From positions 1-64,000 of the forward strand of contig CBDHDN010000043.1 in NCBI GenBank assembly GCA_965261585.1: 64,000 bases of DNA, written 5' to 3'. Below the pieces are notes generated by a model that was not told the origin of the DNA, searched no databases, and saw only the letters and a list, made by a program, of their open reading frames with translations. Numbering within the stretch: the stretch's first letter is position 1; the number at the start of each line of letters is the position of its first letter. Positions 17,449 to 26,574 of the stretch are shown piece by piece. This DNA is from CBDHDN01 sp965261585 (GTDB taxonomy: Bacteria > Pseudomonadota > Alphaproteobacteria > UBA6615). The position numbers and the translations under genes are program-made.

Positions 17449-18185
17449 GGGTAGCGCACGTGCGTGAGATAGAGGCCGTCCGGCGGCGCCGTCGGCCCGC
17501 CGGCCCGCCGATCGCACGCCGCGAGCGCCGCGGCGACGTCCGCCCCCGTCCATTTGCCCGCGCCGACGAGCTTCAGGGTGCCGACGAAGTTGCGCACCTG
17601 ATGGTGCAGGAACGAGCGCGCCTCGGCGACCACGCGAACCTCGTCGTCCGCGCGTGTCACAGTGAGCCGGTCGAGCGACTTCAGCGGCGACTTGGCCTGG
17701 CATTCGCTGGCGCGGAACGTCGAAAAGTCGTGGGCGCCGACCAGCACCTGCGCCGCCGCGTCCATTGCCGCCGCGTCGAGCGGCACGCCGACGCGCCAGG
17801 CCCGCCCGGCGTCGAGCGCCAGCGGCGCCCGGCGGTTGACGATGCGATAGAGGTAGCTGCGCCCGATCGCCGAGAACCGCGCGTGGAATTCGGCGTCGAC
17901 GACCGCCGCCGCGACGATCGCGATCGGCGCCGGTCGCACGTGGTGGTTGAGCGCATCGGCCATGGTGTCGCCGGTGAACGCGCGCTCGATGTCGAAGTGA
18001 GCGACCTGACCGGTCGCGTGCACGCCGGCGTCGGTGCGCCCGGCGCCGACGACCGTCGCGCGTCCGCCGCACAGCGCGTGGACGGCGTCCTCGAGCGCGG
18101 CCTGCACCGACCGCCCGTTCGCCTGGCGCTGCCAACCGACGAAGGGCCGGCCATCATATTCCAGGGTGAGGCGGTAGCGCGGCAT
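17445..18185 (-). CDS. truA: tRNA pseudouridine(38-40) synthase TruA
   Basis: The 246-residue protein starts at 18185 (MPRYRLTLEYDG). It holds the catalytic aspartate motif GAGRTDAGVHATGQ and the C-terminal SFLHHQVRNFVGTL. It isomerises uridines 38-40 in the tRNA anticodon arm. In related bacteria truA commonly follows def-fmt. Here fmt lies 8.4 kb upstream on the same strand with an IS island between, so the ancestral operon appears to be split. Confidence 0.96.
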   Translation of the reverse strand: MPRYRLTLEYDGRPFVGWQRQANGRSVQAALEDAVHALCGGRATVVGAGRTDAGVHATGQVAHFDIERAFTGDTMADALNHHVRPAPIAIVAAAVVDAEFHARFSAIGRSYLYRIVNRRAPLALDAGRAWRVGVPLDAAAMDAAAQVLVGAHDFSTFRASECQAKSPLKSLDRLTVTRADDEVRVVAEARSFLHHQVRNFVGTLKLVGAGKWTGADVAAALAACDRRAGGPTAPPDGLYLTHVRYP

Positions 18186-18769
18186 GGCCCTATAGAGCAC
18201 AGCCGGCGGCAAGGGGCCATGATCGGCGGGGAGCCAAGGGCCGTAGGGCCAGGCCGGTTGGCGCGTTTTGCCAGGGCGAAGTTCGACCCCATGCGAGCTA
18301 AGCGAGCAACCCGGTTTGACCAAAAGCGAAGCCGCCGCAGAACCGCTTTGGACTGGGTGTTCGCCGTTACCACGTGCGTGTCATTGCCCTGCCAGGTGGC
18401 CAGGAACGGAACCGGCGAGACGCTGACGATCAGTTTGAAATCGTGGTTGTGAGCGCGGACGATGTCGAAGAGGCGCTGTATGTTGTCAATGTTCTCCTCC
18501 ACCGACAACACACGCGGTCGCAAAAGGGGTCTGAAATTGCCCGCCTGCGGATTGCGGGAAATGACCGACCGGTCCGGTATATATTCCCAGCATTCGTTGA
18601 GGCCTAGTGTCACCACGAAATATTCCGAGCGCAAGAAAGCTTGCCTCGTCGCCTCTATATGCTTTGGATAATTGGCCTCATACGCGTCCACACTGTGAAA
18701 GAGGACGCCTTCCCGGTATGGGTCGCTGTATAACTGTAGCGCACCCGGTTCCTTGGACACAAGTTTGTC

Positions 18770-19675
18770 TCACGCGGCGGGCCTGATTGAGATCGCGGCG
18801 TGCCACGCCTGACGAGCTTGAGCGGGGCTCAGGTAGCTGTTCTTTTCGACGATCCACTGGGCATTGTAGAGTTCGACGAAGTCGCGGACGGCGTCCCGCA
18901 GCTCCGCGATGTTGCGGTAGATGCGACCATGGATGATCTGTTCCTTCAGCGTGCGATTGAACCGCTCGGCGACGCCGTTGGTCTGGGGCTCGGCGACGAA
19001 GGCGTAGGACGGCTGGATGCCCCAGAACTTGATCTGGTTGGTGAAGTGGTCCGACAGATACTGGGAGCCGTGATCCATCCGCAAGGCCAGCCCCCGAGCC
19101 GCGCCGGCCGCGGTCGAGCCATACAGCCCGGCAAGCCCCATGGAGATCGGCTGCAGGGCGGCGAAGCGGTCGCCGCGCTTGCAGACATGCCAGCCGACAC
19201 ACTCGGCGTTCCAATGCTCGACGGCGGTGAAGATCCAGCCCCAGCCGTCGTCCACCGTGAACACCCGAACGCCATCGGTGCCCCACATGAGGTTCGGGGC
19301 ATGAGTGATGATCTCACCGTCATGGGGATTGCCGCCACGGCGGCGGCAGCGATGGGGCGAGAGCAGATTGTTCTCGCGCATCAGGCGGAGCACCCGCTTG
19401 CGGGCAACCCGGATGTCGCGACAGACCCGAAGCCGAGCCCAGACCTTGCGGTAGCCCTCGCCCTCCCAGGGCGATGCCTCCAGGTCGGCTTCGATCGCCA
19501 CCAGCAGCGCCTGGTCCGAGATCGCGGGCTTCGGTCCCCGACGCTTTGCCGGCGGCTGCTCGGCGTGCTGGCCGGAGGTCATGGCGTAGAACGAGGAGCG
19601 GGCCATGCCCCAGGCGGCGCAGACCCGCCGCAGGCCGTAGGCCAGACCCGTGCCGGGCGAGGTGGCGGCACTCAT
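18770..19675 (-). CDS. IS3-family transposase OrfB (copy A)
   Basis: The 301-residue integrase-core transposase has DDE residues D134 (WGTDGVRVF), D201 (RMDHGSQYLS) and E237 (NGVAERFNRTLKEQ), with the D-35-E spacing of the IS3 family. An HTH_21-like region lies around residues 65-110. Its ATG overlaps the orfA stop in ATGA and lies in the -1 frame, so it may be made by re-initiation or by frameshifting; no clear slippery heptamer is visible. It differs from copy B by Asn/Asp at residue 103 and Ser/Gly near residue 281. Confidence 0.93.
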   Translation of the reverse strand: MSAATSPGTGLAYGLRRVCAAWGMARSSFYAMTSGQHAEQPPAKRRGPKPAISDQALLVAIEADLEASPWEGEGYRKVWARLRVCRDIRVARKRVLRLMRENNLLSPHRCRRRGGNPHDGEIITHAPNLMWGTDGVRVFTVDDGWGWIFTAVEHWNAECVGWHVCKRGDRFAALQPISMGLAGLYGSTAAGAARGLALRMDHGSQYLSDHFTNQIKFWGIQPSYAFVAEPQTNGVAERFNRTLKEQIIHGRIYRNIAELRDAVRDFVELYNAQWIVEKNSYLSPAQARQAWHAAISIRPAA

Positions 19676-20082
19676 CGCCGCGACCTCCGCCGCCCCAAAG
19701 GGCCGAAGGTCTCCGTCTTGGCCTCCAGCAGTTCCACCTGCATGGTCAACTCTCCGATCCGCTTCATGGCGCTATCCAGTTCCGCCTGCACCGGATCGCC
19801 CTTGCGTTGCTTGAGCGAGGCGTCGATCCCGCCGATCGCTTTCTCACGCCACTGCTCGAGCCGGAAGATCTCTACGCCCAACTGGCGCGACAGAAGTTGC
19901 ACCGGCTCGTCACGCAAAAGCCGCAGAACGACCTCACGCTTGCGCGCCACCGTCCATCGCTGGCCAAGTCCCAGCGGGCCTGCCGGCAAAGCCTGGCCTG
20001 GGGAAAACGTGGACGAGCCAAGCTCGCCCGCATTTACCACAGGCCCATCAACAGTAACTTTCTTCTCAAAATTATCGGTCAT
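19672..20082 (-). CDS. IS3-family transposase OrfA (copy A)
   Basis: This is a 136-residue helix-turn-helix protein of the IS3 OrfA type: WTVARKREVVLRLLRDEPVQ, then a leucine-rich coiled coil (MKRIGELTMQVELLEAKTE). The ATG at 20082 is preceded by AAGGAGG. A GTG at 20103 within the inverted repeat is an unlikely start. It pairs with OrfB, which overlaps it by 4 bp. Confidence 0.9.
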   Translation of the reverse strand: MTDNFEKKVTVDGPVVNAGELGSSTFSPGQALPAGPLGLGQRWTVARKREVVLRLLRDEPVQLLSRQLGVEIFRLEQWREKAIGGIDASLKQRKGDPVQAELDSAMKRIGELTMQVELLEAKTETFGPLGRRRSRR

Positions 20083-20400
20083 GTTCCGGTCCTCCTTGGA
20101 CACTTCGATTAAGCCAATTCTGTGTCCAAGGAAATCGGGTCCGACTCAGGTCGCTGTATAATGTTATGCTCTCTCCATCAGGTTGACTTACGACAAATGG
20201 GACAACTATTCGCGGCAACTCGCGTTCACAAAACGCCTTCTCGGCGATTTGACAAAAGCTCGGCGTGTTAAAGAGAAGGCTCCAATTGGCTGAGGATCGC
20301 GGCGGATCTCCAAATTTCGCGTCGGCAATAACTACACCGTCACCCGGCACGATTTCGAGCTCAGTCACAATATAGTTGAAACCGCGCGCCTGCAGGTTGG

Positions 20401-22043
20401 TTTAGTGTAAGGCTGCGCGTTTGAGTGACGTGTTTTGTGGGTACGGGGGCTGTAGATGCGTTCCAGAGTCCAGTGACGGGGTGCCGGTGACGAGCGGCGC
20501 GTGATCGAGGCAGGCCGGCGGGAGCGGCGGCCGTCGGTGCTGGTGGATCGGACGTGTCGGGTTGGCGGCTATGCCGGTTTGAGGCGGGCCAGCACGGCGA
20601 GGTTGTGGGCGACGACGGCGGCCCAGACGTAGGACTTGAAGTGTTCGAGCCCCTTCCAGGTGCAGCGGCCCAGACCGTAGGCGCGCTTGAGGCATGAGAT
20701 GGCGGCCTCGATGCCGGCGCGGAAGTTGCGCAGTCGGCGGTAGACCCAGCGGCTCTTGACCATGTCGGTGATGGCAAGGCCGCATTTCTTGTGGAAGGCG
20801 ACGTCCTCGACGCCCTTGTTCTTGGCGGCGGCGAGGTTGCCGGTGCTGGCGCAGCCGCCGTCGGCGGCGAGTTGCCTGGGCGGCCGGCCGTAGATCGCGA
20901 TCTGGCGGTCGACCATGGGTACGAAGCGCTCGGCATCGGCCGGGTTGCCCTGCTCGACGACGATGTCGAGGATGAGACCGCTGGCGCCGCTGGCCAGGTT
21001 GAGCTTGTGGCCGTAGGAGACCTGGCGGCGGCTCTTGACGATGATGTCGCTATGGGGCTCGAACAGACTGACGAGCTTGTCGGCGGCCGGCACCTTCTCG
21101 CCATGCAAGACACGGCGCTCGGTCTGGTCGATGATGCGTTCGATCAGCGGCACGAAGTGTTCGGCCTCGGCGCGCCAGGCCGCGGCCACCGGCGCGGGAT
21201 CGTCGGCCAGCCGCGCCATGGCGTCGTGCAGATAGGCGAGCGTCGCGCGGGTCTTGGCGAGCAGCTCGCGGTACAGCCGCTGCCGGTTGTTGCCACGACT
21301 GTACTCGATGGCGCGGGCGCGCTTCTTGGCCAGGCGCGTGTGGTCGCGCCAGGGCCAGGCGGGTAGCACGACGTCGGCTTGACGCAACAGCCGCACCATG
21401 ACCCGCACGGCATCCCACAACAGGCTGGAGTCGGTGGGCGCATGGATGGCGGTCTCGGCGACCGTGCTGTCGAACCGGACCTTGGCGCCGCTCTCCAGCT
21501 TGGCCGTCGCGGCGCGCGCCAGCAGCATCCGGTTGAGGCACTCGAAGGTGGCGGCGGCGATGGCGCCGATGGCGCTGTGCAGCGCCGACTTCTTCGGCGA
21601 CCAGCCGAACGGCAGTCGAGCGAACGCGCGCAGCGATGCCGAATCCGACAGCAGAAAGGCCAGCTCCTCGTAGCTCAGCTGGAAGTACTGCTTGAGCAGC
21701 GCGCAGCGCAACGCCGCATCGGCGCTCAGCCCGTGGCGCCCGGTCTGCCTGACCCGACCGATGCCGAGGTCTGCGGCGACCAGGCGCACCACCGCGGCCT
21801 CGCCGTCGAGCCAGGCGGACATCGCCGCGAGTTCACGACCGATCTCGTGCGGCGAAAACAGATCGAATATACTGCCCTGGACGGTGCGCTCTTCGCGCAT
21901 GGTCACCTCCGGCGGTTTGGTGTTTGCCTTTGGGTACAGTGGCTTGTTCCCAACAGCATAGCCGAAACCGCCGGAGCCTGGCTCCGAAAATAGACGATTC
22001 ACTCAGTTATTTCAGTGTATTAGCGTTTCCGGATGGGCACTAG
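20401..22043 (-). mobile_element. ISNCY-type insertion sequence, copy 1 (one end truncated)
   Basis: The sequence is near-identical to the two flanks of copy 2. The right end is intact and finishes GGATGGGCACTAG at 22043. The left 26 bp found in copy 2 (starting CTAGTGCCCATCC at 22049) are missing, and homology begins abruptly at 20401 next to the GSCFA remnant. The transposase gene is intact, but loss of one terminal repeat should stop this copy from moving on its own. Confidence 0.88.
20569..21900 (-). CDS. ISNCY/IS5-like DDE transposase (copy 1)
   Basis: The 443-residue protein starts at ATG 21900 (MREERTVQGSIFDLF). It has the N-terminal domain common to these elements (ALLKQYFQLSYEELAFLLSDS) and DDE core segments (VRFDSTVAETAIHAPTDSSLLWD; ADGGCASTGNLAAAK; FRAGIEAAISCLKRAYGLGRCTWKG). 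This family is usually labelled ISNCY or IS5/IS1182-like. The longer frame to 22002 lacks support. The reading frame is complete and free of stops. Confidence 0.88.
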   Translation of the reverse strand: MREERTVQGSIFDLFSPHEIGRELAAMSAWLDGEAAVVRLVAADLGIGRVRQTGRHGLSADAALRCALLKQYFQLSYEELAFLLSDSASLRAFARLPFGWSPKKSALHSAIGAIAAATFECLNRMLLARAATAKLESGAKVRFDSTVAETAIHAPTDSSLLWDAVRVMVRLLRQADVVLPAWPWRDHTRLAKKRARAIEYSRGNNRQRLYRELLAKTRATLAYLHDAMARLADDPAPVAAAWRAEAEHFVPLIERIIDQTERRVLHGEKVPAADKLVSLFEPHSDIIVKSRRQVSYGHKLNLASGASGLILDIVVEQGNPADAERFVPMVDRQIAIYGRPPRQLAADGGCASTGNLAAAKNKGVEDVAFHKKCGLAITDMVKSRWVYRRLRNFRAGIEAAISCLKRAYGLGRCTWKGLEHFKSYVWAAVVAHNLAVLARLKPA

Positions 22044-22269
22044 CTAGCCTAGTGCCCATCCATAAACGACTAGATTTAGTGTAAGGCTGCGCGCTTGAGC
22101 GACGTGTTTTGTGGGTACGGGGGCTGTAGATGCGTTCCAGAGTCCAGTGACGGGGTGCCGGTGACGAGCGGCGCGTGATCGAGGCAGGCCGGCGGGATCG
22201 GCGGCCGTCGGTGCTGGTGGATCGGACGTGTCGGTGTAGCGCACCCGGTTCCTCGGACACAAGTTTGTC

Positions 22270-23175
22270 TCACGCGGCGGGCCTGATTGAGATCGCGGCG
22301 TGCCACGCCTGACGAGCTTGAGCGGGGCTCAGGTAGCCGTTCTTTTCGACGATCCACTGGGCATTGTAGAGTTCGACGAAGTCGCGGACGGCGTCCCGCA
22401 GCTCCGCGATGTTGCGGTAGATGCGACCATGGATGATCTGTTCCTTCAGCGTGCGATTGAACCGCTCGGCGACGCCGTTGGTCTGGGGCTCGGCGACGAA
22501 GGCGTAGGACGGCTGGATGCCCCAGAACTTGATCTGGTTGGTGAAGTGGTCCGACAGATACTGGGAGCCGTGATCCATCCGCAAGGCCAGCCCCCGAGCC
22601 GCGCCGGCCGCGGTCGAGCCATACAGCCCGGCAAGCCCCATGGAGATCGGCTGCAGGGCGGCGAAGCGGTCGCCGCGCTTGCAGACATGCCAGCCGACAC
22701 ACTCGGCGTTCCAATGCTCGACGGCGGTGAAGATCCAGCCCCAGCCGTCGTCCACCGTGAACACCCGAACGCCATCGGTGCCCCACATGAGGTTCGGGGC
22801 ATGAGTGATGATCTCACCGTCATGGGGATTGCCGCCACGGCGGCGGCAGCGATGGGGCGAGAGCAGATCGTTCTCGCGCATCAGGCGGAGCACCCGCTTG
22901 CGGGCAACCCGGATGTCGCGACAGACCCGAAGCCGAGCCCAGACCTTGCGGTAGCCCTCGCCCTCCCAGGGCGATGCCTCCAGGTCGGCTTCGATCGCCA
23001 CCAGCAGCGCCTGGTCCGAGATCGCGGGCTTCGGTCCCCGACGCTTTGCCGGCGGCTGCTCGGCGTGCTGGCCGGAGGTCATGGCGTAGAACGAGGAGCG
23101 GGCCATGCCCCAGGCGGCGCAGACCCGCCGCAGGCCGTAGGCCAGACCCGTGCCGGGCGAGGTGGCGGCACTCAT
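22270..23175 (-). CDS. IS3-family transposase OrfB (copy B)
   Basis: A 301-residue DDE transposase almost identical to copy A, with D134, D201 and E237 intact. It differs by Asp at residue 103 and a Gly in EKNGYLSPAQ. The start overlaps the orfA stop by 4 bp. It appears functional. Confidence 0.93.
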   Translation of the reverse strand: MSAATSPGTGLAYGLRRVCAAWGMARSSFYAMTSGQHAEQPPAKRRGPKPAISDQALLVAIEADLEASPWEGEGYRKVWARLRVCRDIRVARKRVLRLMRENDLLSPHRCRRRGGNPHDGEIITHAPNLMWGTDGVRVFTVDDGWGWIFTAVEHWNAECVGWHVCKRGDRFAALQPISMGLAGLYGSTAAGAARGLALRMDHGSQYLSDHFTNQIKFWGIQPSYAFVAEPQTNGVAERFNRTLKEQIIHGRIYRNIAELRDAVRDFVELYNAQWIVEKNGYLSPAQARQAWHAAISIRPAA

Positions 23176-23582
23176 CGCCGCGACCTCCGCCGCCCCAAAG
23201 GGCCGAAGGTCTCCGTCTTGGCCTCCAGCAGTTCCACCTGCATGGTCAACTCTCCGATCCGCTTCATGGCGCTATCCAGTTCCGCCTGCACCGGATCGCC
23301 CTTGCGTTGCTTGAGCGAGGCGTCGATCCCGCCGATCGCTTTCTCACGCCACTGCTCGAGCCGGAAGATCTCTACGCCCAACTGGCGCGACAGAAGTTGC
23401 ACCGGCTCGTCACGCAAAAGCCGCAGAACGACCTCACGCTTGCGCGCCACCGTCCATCGCTGGCCAAGTCCCAGCGGGCCTGCCGGCAAAGCCTGGCCTG
23501 GGGAAAACGTGGACGAGCCAAGCTCGCCCGCATTTACCACAGGCCCATCAACAGCAACTTTCTTCTCAAAATTATCGGTCAT
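23172..23582 (-). CDS. IS3-family transposase OrfA (copy B)
   Basis: A 136-residue HTH protein, near-identical to copy A. It starts at ATG 23582 after AAGGAGG. An Ala replaces Thr near residue 9 relative to copy A. Confidence 0.9.
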   Translation of the reverse strand: MTDNFEKKVAVDGPVVNAGELGSSTFSPGQALPAGPLGLGQRWTVARKREVVLRLLRDEPVQLLSRQLGVEIFRLEQWREKAIGGIDASLKQRKGDPVQAELDSAMKRIGELTMQVELLEAKTETFGPLGRRRSRR

Positions 23583-24020
23583 GTTCCGGTCCTCCTTGGA
23601 CACTTCGATTAAGCCAATTCTGTGTCCAAGGAAATCGGGTCCGACTCAATCGGACGTGTCGGGTTGGCGGCTATGCCGGTTTGAGGCGGGCCAGCACGGC
23701 GAGGTTGTGGGCGACGACGGCGGCCCAGACGTAGGACTTGAAGTGTTCGAGCCCCTTCCAGGTGCAGCGGCCCAGACCGTAGGCGCGCTTGAGGCATGAG
23801 ATGGCGGCCTCGATGCCGGCGCGGAAGTTGCGCAGTCGGCGGTAGACCCAGCGGCTCTTGACCATGTCGGTGATGGCAAGGCCGCATTTCTTGTGGAAGG
23901 CGACGTCCTCGACGCCCTTGTTCTTGGCGGCGGCGAGGTTGCCGGTGCTTGCGCTGAGTCGGACCCGATTTCCTTGGACACAGAATTGGCTTAATCGAAG
24001 TGTCCAAGGAGGACCGGAAC

Positions 24021-24431
24021 ATGACCGATAATTTTGAGAAGAAAGTTGCTGTTGATGGGCCTGTGGTAAATGCGGGCGAGCTTGGCTCGTCCACGTTTTC
24101 CCCAGGCCAGGCTTTGCCGGCAGGCCCGCTGGGACTTGGCCAGCGATGGACGGTGGCGCGCAAGCGTGAAGTTGTTCTGCGGCTTTTGCGTGATGAGCCG
24201 GTGCAACTTCTGTCGCGCCAGTTGGGCGTAGAGATCTTCCGGCTCGAGCAGTGGCGTGAGAAAGCGATCGGCGGGATCGACGCCTCGCTCAAGCAACGCA
24301 AGGGCGATCCGGTGCAGGCGGAACTGGATAGCGCCATGAAGCGGATCGGAGAGTTGACCATGCAGGTGGAACTGCTGGAGGCCAAGACGGAGACCTTCGG
24401 CCCTTTGGGGCGGCGGAGGTCGCGGCGATGA
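24021..24431 (+). CDS. IS3-family transposase OrfA (copy C)
   Basis: A 136-residue HTH protein like copies A and B. It starts at ATG 24021 after AAGGAGG. A few silent base differences from A and B near 24165-24180 show that this copy has diverged slightly. Confidence 0.9.
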   Translation: MTDNFEKKVAVDGPVVNAGELGSSTFSPGQALPAGPLGLGQRWTVARKREVVLRLLRDEPVQLLSRQLGVEIFRLEQWREKAIGGIDASLKQRKGDPVQAELDSAMKRIGELTMQVELLEAKTETFGPLGRRRSRR

Positions 24432-25333
24432 GTGCCGCCACCTCGCCCGGCACGGGTCTGGCCTACGGCCTGCGGCGGGTCTGCGCCGCCTGGGGCATGG
24501 CCCGCTCCTCGTTCTACGCCATGACCTCCGGCCAGCACGCCGAGCAGCCGCCGGCAAAGCGTCGGGGACCGAAGCCCGCGATCTCGGACCAGGCGCTGCT
24601 GGTGGCGATCGAAGCCGACCTGGAGGCATCGCCCTGGGAGGGCGAGGGCTACCGCAAGGTCTGGGCTCGGCTTCGGGTCTGTCGCGACATCCGGGTTGCC
24701 CGCAAGCGGGTGCTCCGCCTGATGCGCGAGAACGATCTGCTCTCGCCCCATCGCTGCCGCCGCCGTGGCGGCAATCCCCATGACGGTGAGATCATCACTC
24801 ATGCCCCGAACCTCATGTGGGGCACCGATGGCGTTCGGGTGTTCACGGTGGACGACGGCTGGGGCTGGATCTTCACCGCCGTCGAGCATTGGAACGCCGA
24901 GTGTGTCGGCTGGCATGTCTGCAAGCGCGGCGACCGCTTCGCCGCCCTGCAGCCGATCTCCATGGGGCTTGCCGGGCTGTATGGCTCGACCGCGGCCGGC
25001 GCGGCTCGGGGGCTGGCCTTGCGGATGGATCACGGCTCCCAGTATCTGTCGGACCACTTCACCAACCAGATCAAGTTCTGGGGCATCCAGCCGTCCTACG
25101 CCTTCGTCGCCGAGCCCCAGACCAACGGCGTCGCCGAGCGGTTCAATCGCACGCTGAAGGAACAGATCATCCATGGTCGCATCTACCGCAACATCGCGGA
25201 GCTGCGGGACGCCGTCCGCGACTTCGTCGAACTCTACAATGCCCAGTGGATCGTCGAAAAGAACGGCTACCTGAGCTCCGCTCAAGCTCGTCAGGCGTGG
25301 CACGCCGCGATCTCAATCAGGCCCGCCGCGTGA
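24428..25333 (+). CDS. IS3-family transposase OrfB (copy C)
   Basis: A 301-residue DDE transposase with all three catalytic residues. It carries Ser in GYLSSAQ where copies A and B have Pro. The start overlaps the orfA stop (ATGA). Confidence 0.93.
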   Translation: MSAATSPGTGLAYGLRRVCAAWGMARSSFYAMTSGQHAEQPPAKRRGPKPAISDQALLVAIEADLEASPWEGEGYRKVWARLRVCRDIRVARKRVLRLMRENDLLSPHRCRRRGGNPHDGEIITHAPNLMWGTDGVRVFTVDDGWGWIFTAVEHWNAECVGWHVCKRGDRFAALQPISMGLAGLYGSTAAGAARGLALRMDHGSQYLSDHFTNQIKFWGIQPSYAFVAEPQTNGVAERFNRTLKEQIIHGRIYRNIAELRDAVRDFVELYNAQWIVEKNGYLSSAQARQAWHAAISIRPAA

Positions 25334-26574
25334 GACAAACTTGTGTCCAAGGAACCGGGTGCGCTACAGCCGGTGCTGGCGCAGCCGCCGTCGGCGGCGA
25401 GTTGCCTGGGCGGCCGGCCGTAGATCGCGATCTGGCGGTCGACCATGGGTACGAAGCGCTCGGCATCGGCCGGGTTGCCCTGCTCGACGACGATGTCGAG
25501 GATGAGACCGCTGGCGCCGCTGGCCAGGTTGAGCTTGTGGCCGTAGGAGACCTGGCGGCGGCTCTTGACGATGATGTCGCTATGGGGCTCGAACAGACTG
25601 ACGAGCTTGTCGGCGGCCGGCACCTTCTCGCCATGCAAGACACGGCGCTCGGTCTGGTCGATGATGCGTTCGATCAGCGGCACGAAGTGTTCGGCCTCGG
25701 TGCGCCAGGCCGCGGCCACCGGCGCGGGATCGTCGGCCAGCCGCGCCATGGCGTCGTGCAGATAGGCGAGCGTCGCGCGGGTCTTGGCGAGCAGCTCGCG
25801 GTACAGCCGCTGCCGGTTGTTGCCACGACTGTACTCGATGGCGCGGGCGCGCTTCTTGGCCAGGCGCGTGTGGTCGCGCCAGGGCAAGGCGGGCAGCACG
25901 ACGTCGGCTTGACGCAACAGCCGCACCATGACCCGCACGGCATCCCACAACAGGCTGGAGTCGGTGGGCGCATGGATGGCGGTCTCGGCGACCGTGCTGT
26001 CGAACCGGACCTTGGCGCCGCTCTCCAGCTTGGCCGTCGCGGCGCGCGCCAGCAGCATCCGGTTGAGGCACTCGAAGGTGGCGGCGGCGATGGCGCCGAT
26101 GGCGCTGTGCAGCGCCGACTTCTTCGGCGACCAGCCGAACGGCAGTCGAGCGAACGCGCGCAGCGATGCCGAATCCGACAGCAGAAAGGCCAGCTCCTCG
26201 TAGCTCAGCTGGAAGTACTGCTTGAGCAGCGCGCAGCGCAACGCCGCATCGGCGCTCAGCCCGTGGCGCCCGGTCTGCCTGACCCGACCGATGCCGAGGT
26301 CTGCGGCGACCAGGCGCACCACCGCGGCCTCGCCGTCGAGCCAGGCGGACATCGCCGCGAGTTCACGACCGATCTCGTGCGGCGAAAACAGATCGAATAT
26401 ACTGCCCTGGACGGTGCGCTCTTCGCGCATGGTCACCTCCGGCGGTTTGGTGTTTGCCTTTGGGTACAGTGGCTTGTTCCCAACAGCATAGCCGAAACCG
26501 CCGGAGCCTGGCTCCGAAAATAGACGATTCACTCAGTTATTTCAGTGTTTTAGCGTTTCCGGATGGGCACTAGT

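Larger units (their letters stand above)
18735..20148 (-). mobile_element. IS3-family element, 1414 bp, copy A
   Basis: The ends are TGTAGCGCACCCGGTT...  and ...CGGGTCCGACTCA, imperfect inverted repeats sharing ACCCG and CCTTGGACACA and bounded by TG/CA. It is flanked by 14-bp direct repeats (18721-18734 and 20149-20162) that match at 13 positions. It carries orfA and orfB on the reverse strand and interrupts the GSCFA gene. Two near-identical copies of the same length lie at 22235-23648 and 23955-25368. Confidence 0.93.
18340..20400 (-). pseudogene. GSCFA-domain protein remnant, split by an IS and truncated at both ends
   Basis: Two same-strand pieces join across IS copy A. Bases 20400-20149 encode a stretch beginning LQARGFNYIVTELEI and ending GESITLYSD; 18734-about 18340 continue with PYREGVLFHSVDAYE, EYFVVTLGLNECWEY and VSVSPVPFLATW. 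The order and motifs fit GSCFA-family proteins (putative GDSL-like acylhydrolases). The first 40-odd residues, including the family-naming motif, are cut off at 20400 by an ISNCY copy. The C-terminal third is missing beyond about 18340. Bases 18186-18340 hold no recognisable gene. Confidence 0.7.
22235..23648 (-). mobile_element. IS3-family element, 1414 bp, copy B (nested)
   Basis: Same length and ends as copy A. It is inserted in the 3' non-coding part of ISNCY copy 2 and flanked by a perfect 14-bp direct repeat (22221-22234 and 23649-23662, ATCGGACGTGTCGG). The uninterrupted target is visible in ISNCY copy 1 at about 20549-20562, where the 14 bp occur once. Confidence 0.95.
23955..25368 (+). 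mobile_element. IS3-family element, 1414 bp, copy C (nested, inverted)
   Basis: Same element as copies A and B but in the opposite orientation, inserted inside the ISNCY copy 2 transposase gene. It is flanked by 14-bp direct repeats (23941-23954 and 25369-25382) matching at 13 of 14 positions. Copies B and C lie 306 bp apart in inverted orientation, an arrangement prone to recombinational inversion. Confidence 0.95.
23671..26430 (-). pseudogene. ISNCY-type transposase (copy 2), split by IS3 copy C
   Basis: The N-terminal part (from ATG 26430 to about 25369) and the C-terminal part (23954 down to the stop at 23671, ending AVLARLKPA) are the same protein as copy 1. IS3 copy C separates them at the ADGGCAST region. 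With the insertion and one 14-bp repeat removed, the frame is complete. As it stands it encodes only an N-terminal fragment. Confidence 0.9.
22049..26573 (-). mobile_element. ISNCY-type insertion sequence, copy 2, interrupted by two nested IS3 copies
   Basis: The ends are CTAGTGCCCATCC (22049) and GGATGGGCACTAG (26573), perfect 13-bp inverted repeats including CTAG, which may be the target duplication. Subtracting two 1414-bp IS3 copies and their two 14-bp duplications leaves 1669 bp, the apparent full ISNCY length. It lies 5 bp from copy 1 in the same orientation and ends 1 bp before the fmt stop codon. Confidence 0.9.

Noticed and set aside
23609..25303. Reverse-strand 564-codon frame crossing IS3 copy C
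   Set aside because: Chimera of antisense IS sequence and ISNCY transposase in a wrong frame.
22235..25368. Composite transposon formed by IS3 copies B and C
   Set aside because: The 306 bp between them is only part of ISNCY copy 2; each copy has its own target duplication, so they are independent insertions with no cargo.
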